Shown: in pieces, positions 5,844 to 8,444 of the stretch
How positions within the stretch are numbered: the stretch's first letter is position 1
Layout of the letters: the number at the start of each line of letters is the position of its first letter
Assembly: GCA_039029915.1 (NCBI GenBank)
Contig: JBCCFD010000362.1
Coordinates: forward strand, 1-8,444
Direction: 5' to 3'
Length of the DNA stretch: 8,444 nt
DNA from: QQUD01 sp039029915
GTDB taxonomy: Bacteria; Chloroflexota; Anaerolineae; Promineifilales; Promineifilaceae
Program-made: the position numbers and the translations under genes
Notes under the pieces: generated by a model
Told to the model about the DNA's origin: nothing
What the model saw: only the letters and a program-made list of their open reading frames with translations
Databases searched by the model: none

Positions 5844-6419
5844 CTAGTTTGTCATGAGGTCATACTGCTCCCATTCTGCAGGTGTCATAAAGTAAATATC
5901 CTCGGCCGGTGCTGCCTGCAGGGTAAACCAATAAAAATCGGCAGGAATCCCCATCTCTTCATAATAATTTAGATAAAGTAGATGTTCAGGATCGCTTCGG
6001 GGCAGTTCGTCGCCAGTGACCCCATCCCCGGCCGCCCAGGAGTGCACCCCCAGTTTGGCCCCAGAAACGGCCGTTCGTTCAACACCCGCCAAGAAAAAAT
6101 CGACACCGCCCGAGGCGATTTCACCGTCAGCCGGGACATGGGTATGAAACCCATGCTCCCGAATAAGCCGCGCCGCTTCTAGGTTGGCTTCATCGTTGGC
6201 CGAGCCAGGCACATCTTCCATCACAATCATTTTGATATTTGGGTAATTTGCAATTAGGTCCAGAACCTCATCGGGCGTCGACCCATCAATCACACCGGTC
6301 ATAATCGCCTGCTCGCCAGAAATTTCAAAAGAGGCCGGTGTGTAATCCTCAGAAAATAAGGCGCATCCCGTAATTAGAAAACTAATTGACAAAATAAGAA
6401 TGGTTTTAAATTTATTCAT
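5844..6419 (-). CDS. Lipoprotein with ClpP/crotonase-like fold (COG3904-type)
   Basis: The 191-residue protein starts with a lipoprotein signal: basic MNKFK, a hydrophobic stretch and lipobox LITGC with the modified Cys at 19. This predicts a membrane-anchored protein facing outward. The mature part (GVIDGSTPDEVLDLI, MIVMEDVPGSANDEANLEAARLIREHG, THVPADGEIASGGVDFFLAG, GAKLGVHSW) follows the ClpP/crotonase-like layout of the 'predicted periplasmic protein' family COG3904. IASGG (101-105) would hold the nucleophile S103, and H126 in GVHSW lies about where the ClpP catalytic His would be. Protease or hydrolase activity is an inference, and the third residue of a triad is not identified. The start has GAGG about 9 nt upstream on the minus strand. 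It carries the palindrome at 6067, read Thr-Ala-Val. The gene is transcribed alone. Confidence 0.8.
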   Translation of the reverse strand: MNKFKTILILSISFLITGCALFSEDYTPASFEISGEQAIMTGVIDGSTPDEVLDLIANYPNIKMIVMEDVPGSANDEANLEAARLIREHGFHTHVPADGEIASGGVDFFLAGVERTAVSGAKLGVHSWAAGDGVTGDELPRSDPEHLLYLNYYEEMGIPADFYWFTLQAAPAEDIYFMTPAEWEQYDLMTN

Positions 6420-6703
6420 ACTGATTTACCTCAATGGACATCTGTTAATTGATGCTTTTGCCAAAAGTATATCAATCAAATATATGGATGTATTGAGTCG
6501 TTTTTCCTAAGCCTAATTGATGCGGCAAGCGGTCTTGATGATAACGGCCGTGTTCTCCTGCTAAGTAACAAAGTTTTTCAAGGGACGCATGTGGGGACGC
6601 TTACTGGATGGGCGTTCTTTATTGTTTAGACATCACAGCGACGAATTAAGTAATTTTCAACCAATAACTTGAATAAAAAATAGCCAGATGAAAATTACTT
6701 TCA

Positions 6704-6814
6704 GGAGAACAAAAGTTCATTTTGAGTCATTTATTTCAAGATGCTTTTTGTTCTCCACTTATGTGAAAACCAAAAAGTATCTTGAAAAAGCATTGACTTA
6801 ATTTTGGTTTTCAC
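6704..6814 (+). repeat. Chain of three overlapping inverted repeats upstream of mddA
   Basis: Three stems can form: GGAGAACAAAA (6704-6714) with TTTTGTTCTCC (6746-6756); TTTCAAGATGCTTTTT (6734-6749) with AAAAAGTATCTTGAAA (6772-6787, one mismatch); and GTGAAAACCAAAA (6763-6775) with TTTTGGTTTTCAC (6802-6814). Each stem shares bases with the next, so neighbouring stems exclude one another. This could be a leader RNA switch or attenuator for mddA, or the remains of palindromic repeats. Confidence 0.6.
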
Positions 6815-6891
6815 CGAGTAAATTTCAAATTTCTGACCCGCTTAATTTCAAGGTGTTTTATGAAATTTACAAAAAGAAAGTCAATTGCCTC

Positions 6892-6897
6892 AGGAGA
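6892..6897 (+). promoter_or_regulatory. Ribosome binding site that fixes the mddA start at 6904
   Basis: AGGAGA ends 6 nt before the ATG at 6904. The longer in-frame ATG at 6853 lacks such a site and would add 17 polar residues before the first membrane helix. Confidence 0.85.
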
Positions 6898-6903
6898 AAA
6901 CGC

Positions 6904-7668
6904 ATGAAGAAATATTTAATTTTTGTTTACGGCTTACTTTGCTACGGTGCATTTTTATTCGCATTTTTATACATGATTGGTTTCTTGTCCAACCAGATCG
7001 TGCCCACAACAATCGATAACGGTAGCTCAACAGGAGCTGTCTTGGCGATTTTTATTAATTTGGGATTGGTCACGCTATTTGGTATGGGGCACAGCATTAT
7101 GGCGCGAAGCTGGTTCAAAGAATGGTGGACACGCTACGTGCCCAAGGCCGCAGAGCGCAGCACCTATGTTTTGCAATCTTCCCTCTTGCTCATGTTGATT
7201 TTATGGCAGTGGCAACCATTCCCGACAACCTTGTGGTCGATTGAAAACGATGTTATGCGAATGGTGTTTTGGGCGATTTTTTGGCTCGGACATGCTATCA
7301 CGCTCATTTCCACCTTTTTAATCAATCATTTTGAGCTGACGGGATTGCAACAAATTTGGTACAACCTGCGCGGCCAGGAACCACCCGCCATGAAAATGCG
7401 TCAGCCACTATTTTACCGCCTTGTGCGCCATCCGATGCAGCTTGGACTTATGATTGGATTTTGGGCAACCCCAGACATGACCGTTGGGCATCTCTTCTTT
7501 GCGCTATCAATGACCGGCTACATCATGGTCGGATTGCACTTTGAAGAAAAATCACTGGTGCGCCAGTTTGGTGATGCTTATCGTCAATACCAACAAATCA
7601 CACCTATGCTCATCCCTGGGTTGCGACCTTCTTTGCCAAATCGTCAACCTACCTTAGGAGAACAATAA
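6904..7668 (+). CDS. mddA: Methanethiol S-methyltransferase (MddA-like integral membrane methyltransferase)
   Basis: With the start at 6904 the protein has 254 residues and about five to six membrane helices (approximately 4-28, 44-63, 87-104, 119-139, 179-188 and 196-212). It belongs to the NnrU/isoprenylcysteine methyltransferase-like membrane proteins. The motifs match MddA: HSIMARSWFKEWWTR (63-77), AERSTYVLQSSLLL (83-96), ISTFLINHFEL (135-145), LVRHPMQLG (173-181), FWATPDMTVGHLFF (186-199) and the C-terminal HFEEKSLVRQFGDAYRQYQQ (212-231). The RHP and EE motifs are those used for S-adenosylmethionine binding in the wider family. MddA methylates methanethiol to dimethyl sulfide. The activity is inferred from family resemblance; a paralogue with another thiol substrate cannot be excluded. 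The next gene starts 2 nt after its stop, which indicates an operon. Confidence 0.82.
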   Translation: MKKYLIFVYGLLCYGAFLFAFLYMIGFLSNQIVPTTIDNGSSTGAVLAIFINLGLVTLFGMGHSIMARSWFKEWWTRYVPKAAERSTYVLQSSLLLMLILWQWQPFPTTLWSIENDVMRMVFWAIFWLGHAITLISTFLINHFELTGLQQIWYNLRGQEPPAMKMRQPLFYRLVRHPMQLGLMIGFWATPDMTVGHLFFALSMTGYIMVGLHFEEKSLVRQFGDAYRQYQQITPMLIPGLRPSLPNRQPTLGEQ

Positions 7669-7670
7669 TC

Positions 7671-8444
7671 ATGATGATTCGAAATCGTTCAACATCAAAA
7701 CAAAGTATCATTTGTTTACACGCTAGCTCAAGCACATCCCAACAGTGGGATGCCTTTAAAAATCACCTTGAAAACCGTCCATATCAAGTGGTTGCACCGG
7801 ACCTTTATGGTTATGGTCAGGGGCCATTGCCAACTGACAAATTCTCTCTTGAGGATGAAGTTGACTGGGTGCTTTCACATCTCTATCCATTAAAACCGTT
7901 TCACCTTATTGGGCATTCATACGGTGGTGGGGTGGCTTTGAAGGTTGCCCAGCGCGTGCCGGGTCGCATCTTATCGCTTACTCTTTTTGAGCCAGCCGCG
8001 TTTGGCCTGCTCAAAACAGAAAAACCAGAGGATTTCGCTGAAATCGCCAACGTTTTTGAGGAGGTCAAGCAATTAGCAGATAGCGGTCAACATTTAGAAG
8101 CAACCGTTCAATTTATTGACTATTGGAACGGGCCCAATGCGTTCATGCATATGCCTGAGCATATCCAAAATGCTGTTTTAACAAGCATGTCGAAGGTGTT
8201 GCTTGAATGGAATACCGTTGTCGAATCGACGTCTGATTTGGCTCAACTGACTGCGCTGCGCATGCCAACCCTGCTGCTTTCAGGTGCGCGTTCAACAAAG
8301 GTGGGTCAATCCATCGTGGCACTCTTAGCTGAGAAACTGTCTGATGTGCGCGTTGAAACGCTCGATAGGTTAGGCCATATGGCGCCCGTGACGCACCCAA
8401 CGGCCGTTAATGAACGCATTGTGCACTTTCTGGATGAGGTAAAT
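7671..8444 (+). CDS. Alpha/beta hydrolase (3' end beyond the window)
   Basis: The frame is open from the ATG at 7671 to the last base, 258 residues with no stop seen, so only the extreme C-terminus can be missing. The oxyanion-hole segment is HASSSTSQQW (17-26), the nucleophile elbow is GHSYGG (81-86, Ser83), and the catalytic His is in LGHMAPVTHP (234-243, His236). The acid residue is not obvious: E107 in LFEPAAF, or a residue near SGARST (204-209), may serve. The cap region lies about 111-190. The substrate is unknown, and an esterase or C-C/thioester hydrolase is possible. AGGAG (7656-7660), inside the end of mddA, lies 10 nt before this ATG, and the ATG at 7674 is an alternative start. 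The 2-nt gap after mddA suggests co-transcription and translational coupling. A palindrome copy at 8400 reads Thr-Ala-Val. Confidence 0.88.
   Translation, partial: MMIRNRSTSKQSIICLHASSSTSQQWDAFKNHLENRPYQVVAPDLYGYGQGPLPTDKFSLEDEVDWVLSHLYPLKPFHLIGHSYGGGVALKVAQRVPGRILSLTLFEPAAFGLLKTEKPEDFAEIANVFEEVKQLADSGQHLEATVQFIDYWNGPNAFMHMPEHIQNAVLTSMSKVLLEWNTVVESTSDLAQLTALRMPTLLLSGARSTKVGQSIVALLAEKLSDVRVETLDRLGHMAPVTHPTAVNERIVHFLDEVN

Larger units (their letters stand above)
6420..6903. other. AT-rich intergenic region with several repeats
   Basis: The region between the divergent lipoprotein and mddA genes holds a 10-nt direct repeat TAATTGATGC (6446-6455 and 6514-6523), a palindrome copy at 6544-6551, and two GGGACGC boxes 12 nt apart (6582-6588 and 6594-6600). 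A set of overlapping inverted repeats spans 6704-6814. No protein-coding gene is visible. Promoters for both flanking genes must lie here, but I cannot place them with confidence. Confidence 0.6.
625..8407. repeat. Dispersed octamer palindrome ACGGCCGT (16 copies)
   Basis: Copies start at 625, 1430, 1862, 2182, 2380, 2670, 2914, 3208, 3438, 4216, 4975, 5807, 5827, 6067, 6544 and 8400. Ten of them have the full AACGGCCGTT. Only three other CGGCCG hexamers were seen (1332, 5903 and 6029). Eleven octamers are in coding regions, nine read as Thr-Ala-Val codons and two as Arg-Pro. Five are intergenic. The spread over every gene and both orientations of transcription marks it as a genome-wide word, not a local repeat. 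Confidence 0.9.

Noticed and set aside
6853..6903. Longer start for the MddA-like protein
   Set aside because: There is no ribosome binding site at 6853, while AGGAGA is well placed for 6904, where the conserved membrane protein begins.
8143..8400. Minus-strand open frame under the hydrolase
   Set aside because: The plus frame carries a clear alpha/beta hydrolase with GHSYGG and GHM motifs, so the minus frame is a shadow.

Overview
The window looks like accessory chromosome sequence from a Chloroflexota bacterium, probably of the Anaerolineae/Ardenticatenia type. This is an inference. The main reason is the C-terminal tail IYLPLIMRP on the first secreted protein, a type of ending I know from many exported Chloroflexota proteins. 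Beta-helix, InlB-like, thrombospondin-3 and PKD modules and many intergenic palindromic repeats also fit. The DNA is of moderate G+C, with AT-rich intergenic regions. No RNA gene, CRISPR array or complete insertion sequence was found.

Layout. 1-726: the 3' end of a secreted beta-helix protein, followed by a clear intrinsic terminator. 983-1918: an extended SDR nucleotide-sugar epimerase. 1953-2606 (minus): a SAM-dependent methyltransferase convergent with it. 2726-3412: an unrecognised membrane protein divergent from the methyltransferase. 3413-4164: a gene-poor stretch holding a MITE-like element (12-bp inverted ends, 13-bp flanking direct repeats, 9-nt-periodic palindromic core) next to what looks like a VanZ-like gene remnant. 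4165-5592: an exported TSP3/PKD protein. 5604-5787: a nested repeat, in which a 123-bp palindromic MITE-like element with a 9-bp target duplication sits inside one arm of an older 16-bp inverted repeat. 5844-6419 (minus): a ClpP/crotonase-like lipoprotein with a terminator built from two genome palindromes. 6420-6903: AT-rich DNA with a chain of overlapping inverted repeats. 6904-7668: an MddA-like methanethiol S-methyltransferase. 7671 to the window end: an alpha/beta hydrolase, 2 nt downstream and open at the window edge.

The most striking global signal is the 8-mer ACGGCCGT (usually within AACGGCCGTT). I count 16 copies in 8.4 kb, where about 0.13 would be expected with equal base frequencies. 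Eleven lie in genes, nine of them read as Thr-Ala-Val, and five lie between genes. This resembles the highly iterated palindrome HIP1 of cyanobacteria but with a different core.

The genes do not form one pathway. The only convincing operon is mddA plus the hydrolase. The epimerase and methyltransferase are plausible cell-envelope or small-molecule modification enzymes, and the two exported proteins and the lipoprotein act outside the membrane.
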